DNA of 64,000 nt. Source: CCMP332 sp040218795 (GTDB lineage: Bacteria; Bacteroidota; Bacteroidia; Cytophagales; CCMP332). Shown one piece after another: positions 26,476-35,061 of this stretch. The stretch covers positions 124,001-188,000 of the forward strand of contig JAVJQT010000005.1 of the NCBI GenBank assembly GCA_040218795.1, given 5' to 3'. Below the pieces are notes generated by a model. The model was not told the DNA's origin, did no database searches, and saw nothing but the letters and a program-made list of their open reading frames with translations. The translations under genes and the position numbers were made by a program. How positions within the stretch are numbered: position 1 is the first letter of the stretch; every line of letters begins with the position of its first letter.

Positions 26476-26534
26476 CTTCATTTTGGGAGAGCCAGGCCGT
26501 TTAGCTTAATCAATCGCAAAAAGTTAAAAATATG

Positions 26535-26560
26535 ACCCGAGAAATCAATCGGGTTATTTT
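26535..26560 (+). terminator. Intrinsic terminator before the mercury operon
   Basis: acccga (26535-26540) and tcgggt (26549-26554) form a 6-bp stem with an 8-nt loop, followed by tatttttag. It separates the SRPBCC transcript from the ArsR-MerTP operon. Confidence 0.6.
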
Positions 26561-26578
26561 TAGCAAAGTGTATTTTAG

Positions 26579-26611
26579 TATTTGCTTAAATAAACAAATA
26601 GCCTAACTTTG
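26579..26611 (+). promoter_or_regulatory. Promoter and probable ArsR operator of the mercury operon
   Basis: A -33 element TTTG (26581-26584), a 19-nt spacer and a -7 box TAACTTTG (26604-26611) match the Bacteroidota consensus, with the ATG 5 nt after. The arms tatttg (26579-26584) and caaata (26595-26600) form a dyad across the -33 element and spacer, a fitting site for the ArsR repressor encoded next. Confidence 0.6.
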
Positions 26612-26616
26612 TATTC

Positions 26617-27012
26617 ATGGAAAATAATTTTTGTATAAGACAACAGGCGGATATTGAACAAATCAAGCGTTGTAATGATAGGGTTACAGAGCTCAATGGT
26701 TCTTTTGACTATTTATCGAACGGACTTGAATTGGCAGGTAATAAGGTTAGGCTAAAAATCCTCTTCCTGCTTTATGAAGAGAAACAATTATGCGTTTGTG
26801 ATTTGAGCGATATTCTTGGAATGACAATTTCGGCAATTTCTCAACACTTGCGAAAACTCAAAGACCGAAAACTAATCGAAACAGAAAGACAAGCTCAAAC
26901 TATTTACTATTCGCTAACTAAGGAATACAAAAACCTGTTGCTGCCCTTTTTCATAATTCTTGACCAAAACCAACTTGAGGGAAAATCAGGTAAAATTTTG
27001 GAGACAATATGA
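26617..27012 (+). CDS. ArsR/SmtB family metal-sensing repressor of the mercury operon
   Basis: A 131-residue winged-helix regulator. GNKVRLKILFLLYEEKQLCVCDLSDILGMTISAISQHLRKL contains the recognition helix and the ELCVCDL-type Cys pair (CVCDL near 68-72) that binds soft metal ions in ArsR-type sensors; a further Cys at position 6 could add a ligand. Metal binding would release it from the dyad at its own promoter. Its stop overlaps merTP by 4 nt. This places an ArsR-type, not MerR-type, switch on mercury genes. Confidence 0.85.
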   Translation: MENNFCIRQQADIEQIKRCNDRVTELNGSFDYLSNGLELAGNKVRLKILFLLYEEKQLCVCDLSDILGMTISAISQHLRKLKDRKLIETERQAQTIYYSLTKEYKNLLLPFFIILDQNQLEGKSGKILETI

Positions 27013-27608
27013 AAATGAACAACAAACTGATTGGAGCAGGACTTTTAACGGCATTCACAGCTTCTCTTTGCTGTATCACACCGGTTTTGGCACTTATTGC
27101 GGGAACGAGCGGACTTGCTTCGGCTTTTTCATGGCTAGAACCATTCCGCCCCTATTTTATTGGTTTGACAATTATTGTACTTGGCTTTTCCTGGTATCAA
27201 AAACTAAAACCGCAAAAGGAAATGGACTGTGATTGTGAAACAGAAGAAAAGCCTACATTTATTCAGAGCAGAAAGTTTCTAGGAATAATTACAGCTTTAG
27301 CAATCACAATGCTTGCCTTTCCTTACTATGCTTATGTATTCTATCCTGAAACAGAAAAACAGTACATTATCCTTGACAAATCGAATATTCAGAAGGTGTA
27401 TTTTTCAATCGATGGAATGACCTGTACAGGATGCGAAGTACACCTAAACCATGAAGTGAATAAACTTTCAGGAATAATCAAATCTACTGCTTCATATGAA
27501 AAAGGTAATGCTATCGTAGAGTTTGATAATTCAAAAACGAACATAAGCGAAATCGAAATGGCAATAAATGGAACGGGATATTCAGTAACTGACAAAAAGG
27601 AAAAATAA
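27009..27608 (+). CDS. merTP: Mercuric transport protein MerTP (MerT-MerP fusion)
   Basis: 199 residues combining a MerT-like membrane part with a MerP-like domain. C21-C22 in TASLCCITP is the vicinal pair in the first membrane helix; further helices are near 46-63 and 90-112. C74-D-C76 lies in the loop after helix 2. The C-terminal HMA domain has GMTCTGCE (C139, C142). It would move Hg(II) across the inner membrane toward a reductase; no merA is present in this window. It overlaps arsR by 4 nt and lies 1 nt before the Cys-rich gene. Confidence 0.88.
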   Translation: MKMNNKLIGAGLLTAFTASLCCITPVLALIAGTSGLASAFSWLEPFRPYFIGLTIIVLGFSWYQKLKPQKEMDCDCETEEKPTFIQSRKFLGIITALAITMLAFPYYAYVFYPETEKQYIILDKSNIQKVYFSIDGMTCTGCEVHLNHEVNKLSGIIKSTASYEKGNAIVEFDNSKTNISEIEMAINGTGYSVTDKKEK

Positions 27609-27609
27609 A

Positions 27610-27816
27610 ATGGAAATAAAATTGCAATCAACAATTACATGCCCCAGTTGTGCTCACAAAAAAGAAGAAACTATGCCGACCGACGCTTGTCAATTCTTTT
27701 ATGAATGCGAGAATTGCAAAACGGTTTTGAAACCAAAGGAAGGCGATTGTTGTGTGTATTGCAGCTATGGAAGCGAGAAATGTCCGCCGGTTCAACAAAA
27801 TAAGAATTGTTGCTAA
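27610..27816 (+). CDS. Small Cys-rich protein (GDCCVYCSYG motif) linked to mercury transport
   Basis: 68 residues with 13 cysteines by eye. An N-terminal zinc-ribbon-like pair (ITCPSC ... YECENC) is followed by GDCCVYCSYGSEKCPP and a terminal CC. Proteins with this GDCCxxCSYG block are commonly found next to MerT/MerTP-type genes. It probably binds soft metal ions and may hand mercury on after import, but no function has been shown that I know of. It starts 1 nt after merTP. Confidence 0.75.
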   Translation: MEIKLQSTITCPSCAHKKEETMPTDACQFFYECENCKTVLKPKEGDCCVYCSYGSEKCPPVQQNKNCC

Positions 27817-28011
27817 AAAATATAATTATGTCGAAACCGCTAACCGCAGCTATATAAAATTCAAGATTTGGCGCTAATTTGGATGTAAAATATTAGATAA
27901 ACATATCGCTGATCGGAAAGTGAAGTGCTTTAATGACAAGCTGAAATCGTATTGGCGAGACCCTTGGCAGAAATTAGCTAAGACTAATTTGACTTGAATC
28001 AAGATTGAAAA

Positions 28012-28440
28012 ATGAAAACAACAACATTTCTAACCTTTGTTGGCGAGCAATGCGGAAAGGCTGAAGAAGCGATAAATTTCTACACTTCCATTTTTCCCAA
28101 TTCGGAAATTAAAAGCATTACAAAATACGCTGAAGGAGAAGCTGGTGGAAGCCCTGAACTTATTAAATACGGCCTATTTACATTGAACGGAATTGATTAT
28201 ATGGTTTCTGAAAGCAATTACAAGCACGCCTGGTCATTTACACCCGCAGTTTCAATTTTTATAAGCGACAAATCCGAAGATCTGATTCAAACACTTTTCG
28301 AAAAGCTGTCTTCGAAGGGCGGACAAATAATGGTCCCCCTGGATGATTACAAAGGTGAAGGAGATTATGGCTTTGGTAAAAAATTCGGATGGTGCGAGGA
28401 TAAATATGGCATATCCTGGCAATTTGTGCTTTCTGATTAA
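28012..28440 (+). CDS. VOC superfamily protein (PhnB-like)
   Basis: 142 residues of the PhnB-like / 3-demethylubiquinone-methyltransferase-like branch of the VOC (glyoxalase-fold) family: CGKAEEAINFYTSIFPNSEI near 14-33, MVPLDDYKGEGDYGFGKKFG and WCEDKYGISWQFVLSD at the end. Members bind metals and small ligands with varied or unknown activity. It stands alone after the mercury genes, and the ~195 nt upstream hold no clear gene. Confidence 0.8.
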   Translation: MKTTTFLTFVGEQCGKAEEAINFYTSIFPNSEIKSITKYAEGEAGGSPELIKYGLFTLNGIDYMVSESNYKHAWSFTPAVSIFISDKSEDLIQTLFEKLSSKGGQIMVPLDDYKGEGDYGFGKKFGWCEDKYGISWQFVLSD

Positions 28441-28842
28441 CTCGTCATTTGTAAATTTTTAAATAGAATAACTATCTCCTACAAAGACAATTAACATTAA
28501 GAAAAACGCTTAAATCAAAACAAAGGGGAACTTGTAATAAAAGACAAGCCATACAATTGCAATGACAACTTAGGACTAAAACTTTTTACACTTTCTGATT
28601 TTTACAAAAGACGAGTCAAATTGAAAAAAAGTTGAAGAACTTAACGAATTACAAAAATGAGAGGAAATAATCCCCATTATGCCTTTAAGATAAATATCAT
28701 CAAAACACAATTGACAGAACTACCATCCGGTTTACCTGTCGAAATGAAAGCAAATTAGGTTAGATAAGATAGACGGGCCTCAAAGAGGCAAAGATCAAGT
28801 TAAAATCCTAGCTTTTCAAATCCAAATTTTCCAACTTACAAG
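28441..28842. other. Intergenic region with probable decayed coding fragments
   Basis: About 400 nt. One frame (near 28504-28636) reads EKRLNQNKGELVIKDK and on to LGLKLFTLSDFYKRR for 43 codons with no start. Another has a 33-codon frame at 28657-28758 (MRGNNPHYAFKINIIKTQ, then ELPSGLPVEMKAN). Both look protein-like but cannot be assigned. They suggest remnants of lost genes between the mercury and copper modules. Confidence 0.35.
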
Positions 28843-29418
28843 ATGACCCAAAAGAAGTTTCATATTAAAAACATGGTCTGTCCTCGCTGCATTATGACGG
28901 TAAAAGCAATTTTGGAAGAACTCTCTATCCCTTTTAGTAATATCAATCTAGGGCAGGTAGATTTAGAAGAAGAATTATCGATAGAGCAAAGTAATACACT
29001 TGCAGAAAAGCTTCATGCAATGGGCTTTGAATTACTTGAATCTGGCAAATCATCCCTAATATCGAAAATTAAAACTGTCATAATTGAACAGGTTCACTAT
29101 TCTAAAGAGCCAATTAATGTCAATTATTCAACATTAATAGCTGATAAGCTTAATCATGAGTACTCTTATCTTAGTCGCTTATTCTCTTCTGTAGAAGGCA
29201 TTACAATCGAGAAATTTCTCGCAAAACAAAAAATTGAAAGAGTGAAAGAACTATTGTTCTATGGCCAAAAGTCTCTTTCTGAAATTGCACATGACATGAA
29301 TTACAGCAGTGTGGCACATCTTTCCTCTCAGTTTAAAAAAGAAACAGGCATGACTCCCAGCCAATTTAAGTCTCAGTCCAATCCCATTAGAAAATCACTA
29401 GATGATCTTCAATCTTAA
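28843..29418 (+). CDS. AraC-family regulator with a heavy-metal-binding-like N-terminus
   Basis: 191 residues. The N-terminal ~65 residues resemble a degenerate HMA domain: FHIKNMVCPRCIMTVKAIL has the CxxC pair (C13, C16), then FSNINLGQVDLEEEL. The C-terminal ~110 residues are an AraC DNA-binding domain with two helix-turn-helix units (YSYLSRLFSSVEGITIEKFL and SEIAHDMNYSSVAHLSSQFK). It probably senses copper or silver and controls the downstream efflux genes. It lies 64 nt before the HYC_CC_PP gene and points the same way. This sensor/AraC pairing is common in Bacteroidota metal-efflux loci. Confidence 0.85.
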   Translation: MTQKKFHIKNMVCPRCIMTVKAILEELSIPFSNINLGQVDLEEELSIEQSNTLAEKLHAMGFELLESGKSSLISKIKTVIIEQVHYSKEPINVNYSTLIADKLNHEYSYLSRLFSSVEGITIEKFLAKQKIERVKELLFYGQKSLSEIAHDMNYSSVAHLSSQFKKETGMTPSQFKSQSNPIRKSLDDLQS

Positions 29419-29482
29419 TTATATAACTTAAAGTCAAAATTTTATAAAACATCCTTCTTCTAAATTCCTATTTTTGTCTAAA

Positions 29483-29902
29483 GTGAAAAGAATAATCTCC
29501 ATATCGCTTGCTTTACTCATGTTAGTTTCCAACGTGGGGTTTGCAATGAATACTCACTTCTGCGGTGGAAAAGCGGTAAAAACGAATTTTACTTTAGGTC
29601 TTCATAACCTTGATTGTGGCATGTCTGAAATGGAATATGCTTGTGAAAAGCTGCCGACCTCTGATGAACACGTAAAAACAGAACAATGCTGTGAAAATAA
29701 GCACCAAATTTTACAACTTGAAGATTGTGTTGAATTTCAGAACAGCTTTGGCAATGTTAATCCACTTTTTGTTGCAACTTTCATTCAAACAATAATTGAA
29801 CAATTGAATTTAGTTGATGATGCGCAAAGCAGATTCGCTGAATACTCCCCACCTTTACCTGATAAAGACATTCAAGTCCTTTTTCAGGCCTTCTTAATTT
29901 AG
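29483..29902 (+). CDS. HYC_CC_PP family exported protein
   Basis: About 139 residues from GTG 29483 (a TTG at 29474 is also possible). KRIISISLALLMLVSNVGFA is the signal. The mature part has the family landmarks NTHFCGG, EQCCENKH and YSPPLPDKDIQVLFQAF at the C-terminus, after which the family is named. These proteins lie next to CusA/CzcA efflux genes in Bacteroidota and probably bind Cu(I)/Ag(I) through Cys and His in the periplasm. It is the first structural gene of the efflux module. Confidence 0.82.
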   Translation: MKRIISISLALLMLVSNVGFAMNTHFCGGKAVKTNFTLGLHNLDCGMSEMEYACEKLPTSDEHVKTEQCCENKHQILQLEDCVEFQNSFGNVNPLFVATFIQTIIEQLNLVDDAQSRFAEYSPPLPDKDIQVLFQAFLI

Positions 29903-30005
29903 ATTACATAATACATTTATTGCATCTGGAAATGTAGCCAAGGTGCATAATAGCATTTTCTGCTATAGAACAATCATTTTCTGTTCAATCAAATTCAATT
30001 GTATT

Positions 30006-33000
30006 ATGCTCAATAAAATCATTAAATATTTCTTAGAAAATAAGTTGGTTACTGTTATCGTACTTGCAGGTTTTGTTGCCTGGGGAATTGTAACAGCTCC
30101 ATTTGGATGGCAAATGGGAGCATTACCTTCTGACCCTGTCCCGGTAGATGCCATACCAGATATTGGCGAAAACCAACAAATCGTTTTTACGCAATGGCCT
30201 GGCCGTTCACCACAAGATATTGAAGATCAAATCTCATATCCTTTAACAACCTATTTATTAGGAATCCCCGGAGTAAAATCTATCAGAAGCTCATCCATCT
30301 TCGGATTTTCGAGTATTTATATCATTTTTTCGGAAGATGTAGAGTTCTATTGGTCGCGATCCAGAATAATCGAAAAACTCAACTCATTGCCATCAGGACT
30401 ACTACCTGATGCCGTTCAACCTGCATTGGGTCCGGATGCCACTGCCTTAGGCCAGGTATATTGGTACACAATCGAAGGTAGAGATAAAAAAGGAAATCCT
30501 ACCGGCGGTTGGGATTTGCACGAAATTCGCACAGTTCAGGACTTCTATGTGAAGTATGGTCTAAATGCAACAGAAGGAGTTTCAGAAGTTGCTTCCATTG
30601 GCGGTTATATTCAGGAATACCAAATAGATGTAAATCCTGACGCTTTGAAAGCCTACAATATCCCCTTGCATAAAGTCATGCAGGCAGTACAAAAATCCAA
30701 TAAGGATGTTGGCGCAAAGACCATAGAAATCAATCAGGCTGAATATTTAGTTCGTGGTTTAGGTTATATCAAGCAAGTAGAAGACATAAAGAAAGCAGTA
30801 GTTGCAGTACACGACAATGTGCCTATAAGGATAAAAGACATTGGTGTAGTATCTCTTGGCCCCGCTACAAGACGAGGTGTTTTGGACAAAGACGGTGCTG
30901 AAGTTGTCGGAGGTGTGGTAGTGGCAAGGTATGGCGCCAATCCTTTGCAAGTTATCAATAATGTAAAGGCTAAAATTAAGGAAATAGGCCCAGGTCTTCC
31001 AAAGAAGACATTGTCTGACGGTAGAGAAAGCCAGCTTACAATTGTCCCGTTTTATGATCGCTCAGAATTGATCTACGAAACCTTAGGTACACTGGAAGAA
31101 GCCTTGTTGCTGGAAATTCTCATTACCATTCTGGTGGTGATTGTGATGGTATATAACCTAAGAGCTTCATTCCTAATTTCCAGTCTTTTGCCCATTGCTG
31201 TACTTATGGTGTTTATTGCCATGCGATACTTTGGTGTGGATGCGAATATTGTAGCACTATCAGGAATAGCCATAGCTATCGGAACGATGGTGGACTTAGG
31301 GATTATTCTTTCTGAAAATATCATCAAGCATATTGATGAAGCCCCACAAGGTCAAAAGCTAATTGATACCATTTACAATGGAGCATCAGAAGTGGCAACT
31401 GCGATTTTAACGGCTGTCTCTACCACAATTGTAAGTTTTATCCCCGTATTCACCATGCAGGCAGCAGAAGGTAAACTGTTTGGTCCCCTGGCATTTACAA
31501 AGTCATTTGCTCTTTTAGCTGCATTGATCGTTTCATTGCTGATTTTACCAACACTGGCACATTGGTTTTTCGGCTTTAATATCAAAAACAAGTTCTTAAA
31601 AAAATACGGCCATTACGCTTTAGTCCTTATTGGAATTATTAGCCTCTTTATTGGACAGGTTTGGACTGGAGTACTGTTGGTTCTGTTTGGAGTCATTGGT
31701 ATTGTTAAAAAAATTGAACGACTTAATAATGCTACTCGACCAGCTGTAGTAATGTTCTTTCTCAAGTATGCGGAATTAATCGTTGTCTTGTTAGGTGTTA
31801 TTTGGTTGCTGGCAAAATATTGGTTACCTCTTGGTGCTTCTCAATCCCTTCTCCTCAACTTCGTTTTTGTTGCCCTTTTAGTAGGTATTACACTGGGTGG
31901 GTTTACTCTATTGGAATTTCAATACAAAAAAATTCTCACTTGGTGTCTAAATAACAAAATCAAGTTTTTGATTATCCCGACTGTATTGATCCTATTAGGT
32001 GCAAATATTTGGCTTGGCTTCAATTCTGTTTTTGGTTTTGTTTCAAAGGGATTTGAAAAGGTTGGCTGGAACGTTAATCAGACCATAGGATGGTCAGCTA
32101 TGTCCCACACCTTTCCGGGTATAGGAAAGGAATTTATGCCCTCATTAGATGAAGGAAGTTTTCTCCTAATGCCAACTTCTATGCCGCATTCAGGTGTAAC
32201 CTTTAATCGCAAAATAATAGGACAATTGGATATGCTACTGACCAGTATCCCCGAAGTAGAGCTAACGGTCGGTAAACTCGGGCGGGTAGAATCAGCCCTT
32301 GACCCAGCCCCTATTTCGATGTACGAAAACATCATCAATTACAAGTCAGAATACATCCTAAACAAAAAAGGACATAGACAAAGGTTTAAAGTGGACAAAC
32401 ACAATCGGTTCATTACAGTTTCAGGAGATACCCTTACGAACAAGGAGAGTTTGGAACAGGGAATTAAAGCGACTGAATTAATTGCAGATGAAAATGGAGA
32501 GTATTACCGCAATTGGAGAGATCATATCAAATCTCCAGATGATATTTGGAATGAGATCGTAAGAGTTACCAAACTACCGGGCGTTACTTCTGCACCCAAG
32601 CTTCAGCCAATTGAAACCAGATTAGTGATGCTTCAAACAGGGATGCGAGCGCCTATGGGTATCAAGGTATATGGTCCAGATCTCAAAACCATTGAGAATT
32701 TTGGTTTACAGTTGGAAAACATTTTGAAAGAAGCGCCATCTGTAAAGTCAGAAGCAGTTTTCGCTGATAGAATTGTAGGCAAACCATACATTCACCTCAA
32801 CATCAATCGAGATGAAATTTCACGATATGGATTGAATATAGAAGATGTTCAGCAGACCATAGAAACCGCCATTGGTGGGATGAAAATAACCTCTACTGTA
32901 GAAGGCCGTGAACGCTTTCCTGTCAGGGTACGCTATCCAAGAGAATTGAGGGATGACCCAGAAGCTTTGGGAAAAATCCTGATGTCGACACCTACAGGTG

Positions 33001-33830
33001 CACAAATTCCATTATCTCAAATCATTGACTTTGAATATGTAAGGGGACCACAAGCGATAAAAAGTGAAGAAACCTTTCTGGTTGGCTATGTACTTTTTGA
33101 TAAACGTGCTGGTTTCTCCGAAGTCACCGTGGTAAATGATGCTCAACGCATGATTCAGGATAAAATTGATTCAGGTGAACTGACCGTACCTGCAGGTGTG
33201 AACTATAAGTTTTCTGGGAGTTACGAAAATCAGGTGAGGGCAGAAAAACGGCTTTCCATAATAGTTCCTTTGGTATTAGGCATAGTATTTCTAATTCTGT
33301 ATTTCCAGTTCCGTTCGGTATCTACTTCATTAATGGTATTTACAGGAATTGCAATGGCTTTTAGCGGTGGTTTTATCATGTTATGGTTTTATGGACAAAA
33401 TTGGTTTGCAGACTTCTCAGTCTTTGGCACAAACTTTCGTGATTTATTCCAAATACATACCATTAATCTAAGTGTCGCAGTTTGGGTAGGCTTTATTGCC
33501 CTTTTTGGAATAGCCACTGACGATGGTGTATTGATGGCTACTTATCTTGATCAAAGCTTTGATAGAAATAAGACTGACAATATAAAGGGTGTAAGGGCTG
33601 CAACCGTCGAAGCTGGGCAACGAAGAATAAAGCCCGCAGTAATGACGACTGCAACCACAATCATTGCTTTGCTACCTATCCTCACCTCGACTGGTAGAGG
33701 TTCAGATATTATGATACCTATGGCATTGCCTGCTGTTGGTGGGATGCTATTTGCTGCCATCACTTATTTCATCGTTCCTGTGATATATTGCTGGAGAGAA
33801 GAACGTAAAATTTTAAAAGGCCAATCATGA
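30006..33830 (+). CDS. cusA: CusA/CzcA family heavy-metal RND efflux pump
   Basis: About 1274 residues from ATG 30006 (an in-frame GTG at 29943 would add 21 residues that do not fit the family). The first helix, ENKLVTVIVLAGFVAWGIV, starts the usual 12-helix RND layout with two large periplasmic loops. Family signatures: DAIPDIGENQQIVFTQWPGRSPQDIE, SGIAIAIGTMVDLGIILSEN and GIATDDGVLMATYLDQ. The extra segment between ~525 and 690 is longer than in E. coli CusA and holds additional hydrophobic helices. The pump exports Cu(I)/Ag(I) with the adaptor at 37121 and channel at 33827. Its stop overlaps the channel gene by 4 nt. Confidence 0.92.
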   Translation: MLNKIIKYFLENKLVTVIVLAGFVAWGIVTAPFGWQMGALPSDPVPVDAIPDIGENQQIVFTQWPGRSPQDIEDQISYPLTTYLLGIPGVKSIRSSSIFGFSSIYIIFSEDVEFYWSRSRIIEKLNSLPSGLLPDAVQPALGPDATALGQVYWYTIEGRDKKGNPTGGWDLHEIRTVQDFYVKYGLNATEGVSEVASIGGYIQEYQIDVNPDALKAYNIPLHKVMQAVQKSNKDVGAKTIEINQAEYLVRGLGYIKQVEDIKKAVVAVHDNVPIRIKDIGVVSLGPATRRGVLDKDGAEVVGGVVVARYGANPLQVINNVKAKIKEIGPGLPKKTLSDGRESQLTIVPFYDRSELIYETLGTLEEALLLEILITILVVIVMVYNLRASFLISSLLPIAVLMVFIAMRYFGVDANIVALSGIAIAIGTMVDLGIILSENIIKHIDEAPQGQKLIDTIYNGASEVATAILTAVSTTIVSFIPVFTMQAAEGKLFGPLAFTKSFALLAALIVSLLILPTLAHWFFGFNIKNKFLKKYGHYALVLIGIISLFIGQVWTGVLLVLFGVIGIVKKIERLNNATRPAVVMFFLKYAELIVVLLGVIWLLAKYWLPLGASQSLLLNFVFVALLVGITLGGFTLLEFQYKKILTWCLNNKIKFLIIPTVLILLGANIWLGFNSVFGFVSKGFEKVGWNVNQTIGWSAMSHTFPGIGKEFMPSLDEGSFLLMPTSMPHSGVTFNRKIIGQLDMLLTSIPEVELTVGKLGRVESALDPAPISMYENIINYKSEYILNKKGHRQRFKVDKHNRFITVSGDTLTNKESLEQGIKATELIADENGEYYRNWRDHIKSPDDIWNEIVRVTKLPGVTSAPKLQPIETRLVMLQTGMRAPMGIKVYGPDLKTIENFGLQLENILKEAPSVKSEAVFADRIVGKPYIHLNINRDEISRYGLNIEDVQQTIETAIGGMKITSTVEGRERFPVRVRYPRELRDDPEALGKILMSTPTGAQIPLSQIIDFEYVRGPQAIKSEETFLVGYVLFDKRAGFSEVTVVNDAQRMIQDKIDSGELTVPAGVNYKFSGSYENQVRAEKRLSIIVPLVLGIVFLILYFQFRSVSTSLMVFTGIAMAFSGGFIMLWFYGQNWFADFSVFGTNFRDLFQIHTINLSVAVWVGFIALFGIATDDGVLMATYLDQSFDRNKTDNIKGVRAATVEAGQRRIKPAVMTTATTIIALLPILTSTGRGSDIMIPMALPAVGGMLFAAITYFIVPVIYCWREERKILKGQS

Positions 33831-35059
33831 AAAAATACATAATCATCTTATTCGCGGCATTTGGCTTTACCACATTGGCAAATGCTCAAACGTTAGACGA
33901 CTATTTCAAGTTAGCGGCAGAAAACAATCCGGGCTTACAAGCTAAATACAAATCCTTTGAAGCAGCCATGCAAAAGGTCAGGCAAGTTAGCAGCTTGCCA
34001 GACCCTAATCTTTCCTTCGGTTACTTCGTGTCTCCGGTGGAGACAAGAGTGGGTCCACAAAGAGCAAGGTTTTCGTTGACACAGATGTTCCCATGGTTCG
34101 GCACTTTAAAAGCTCAGGAAGATGCTGCTACTTTATTGGCAGAAGCAAAATATCAAGAGTTTTTAGATGCCCGAAACAAATTGTACTACCAGGTATCTGC
34201 ATCATATTATCCTCTCTTTGAATTAGAAAAACTGATTTCGATTGAAGAAGAAAATCAACGCATTTTATCCTCATACAAAGAGATAGCCACAATTCAATTT
34301 CAAAACGATAAAGGCTCAATGGTCGATGTATTGCGGGTGGACATTATGCTTAAAGATGCAACTACAAATTTGTCTATACTGGAACAAAGGCAAAAGCCTC
34401 TTGTAACCCGTTTTAATTTGCTTTTGAATCGTTCTGATGACGACAATATTATTGTTCAAGACTCTTTGTCCACCTTTAGTTTACCTACAAACTTTCGTAA
34501 AGACTCGTTACTCGTGTCCAATCCTATTCTGGATGAATTGGACTTAAAAATTGAAGCAAGTAAAGCAAATGAACAAGCCGTAATCAAGCAGGGTCTTCCA
34601 AAAATTGGTGTAGGCTTAGATTATATAATCGTAGGTCAACGATCAGATATGTCTGTGCCTGAAAATGGAAAAGATGCCTTTATGCCAATGGTGTCTGTGA
34701 GCCTTCCAATTTTCAGAGGAAAATATAGAGCAGCACAAAAGGAAGCTCAACTCATGCAAGAATCTTATTCCCTGCAAAGAGAAGAAGCCACCAACAGGCT
34801 AACCAGTTCCTATGATATGATTTGGTTCGAAATTCAAAAACAGATTGAGTTGATACAGTTATATGAAGAACAAATACAGGAGTCTGGGCAATCATTAAAC
34901 CTTTTATTCTCTGCTTACAGCAATTCAGGAAAAGACTTTGAAGAAGTACTTAGGATGCAACAACAAATATTAAAGTATCAAAAAATGAAAGCTACTGCCT
35001 TGTCGGAATACCACATCGCATTAGCAGAACTGGATTATATCACAGCTAAATCGAAATAA
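33827..35059 (+). CDS. TolC-family outer-membrane efflux protein (CusC/CzcC-like)
   Basis: 410 residues with signal peptide MKKYIIILFAAFGFTTLANA. The mature protein has the two-fold helical pattern of outer-membrane efflux proteins (LAAENNPGLQAKYKSFEAA ... LPDPNLSFGY; then LDLKIEASKANEQAVIKQ). It would form the outer-membrane channel for the CusA-like pump. It overlaps cusA by 4 nt and precedes the P-type ATPase by 2 nt. No lipobox Cys is present, unlike E. coli CusC. Confidence 0.88.
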   Translation: MKKYIIILFAAFGFTTLANAQTLDDYFKLAAENNPGLQAKYKSFEAAMQKVRQVSSLPDPNLSFGYFVSPVETRVGPQRARFSLTQMFPWFGTLKAQEDAATLLAEAKYQEFLDARNKLYYQVSASYYPLFELEKLISIEEENQRILSSYKEIATIQFQNDKGSMVDVLRVDIMLKDATTNLSILEQRQKPLVTRFNLLLNRSDDDNIIVQDSLSTFSLPTNFRKDSLLVSNPILDELDLKIEASKANEQAVIKQGLPKIGVGLDYIIVGQRSDMSVPENGKDAFMPMVSVSLPIFRGKYRAAQKEAQLMQESYSLQREEATNRLTSSYDMIWFEIQKQIELIQLYEEQIQESGQSLNLLFSAYSNSGKDFEEVLRMQQQILKYQKMKATALSEYHIALAELDYITAKSK

Positions 35060-35061
35060 TC

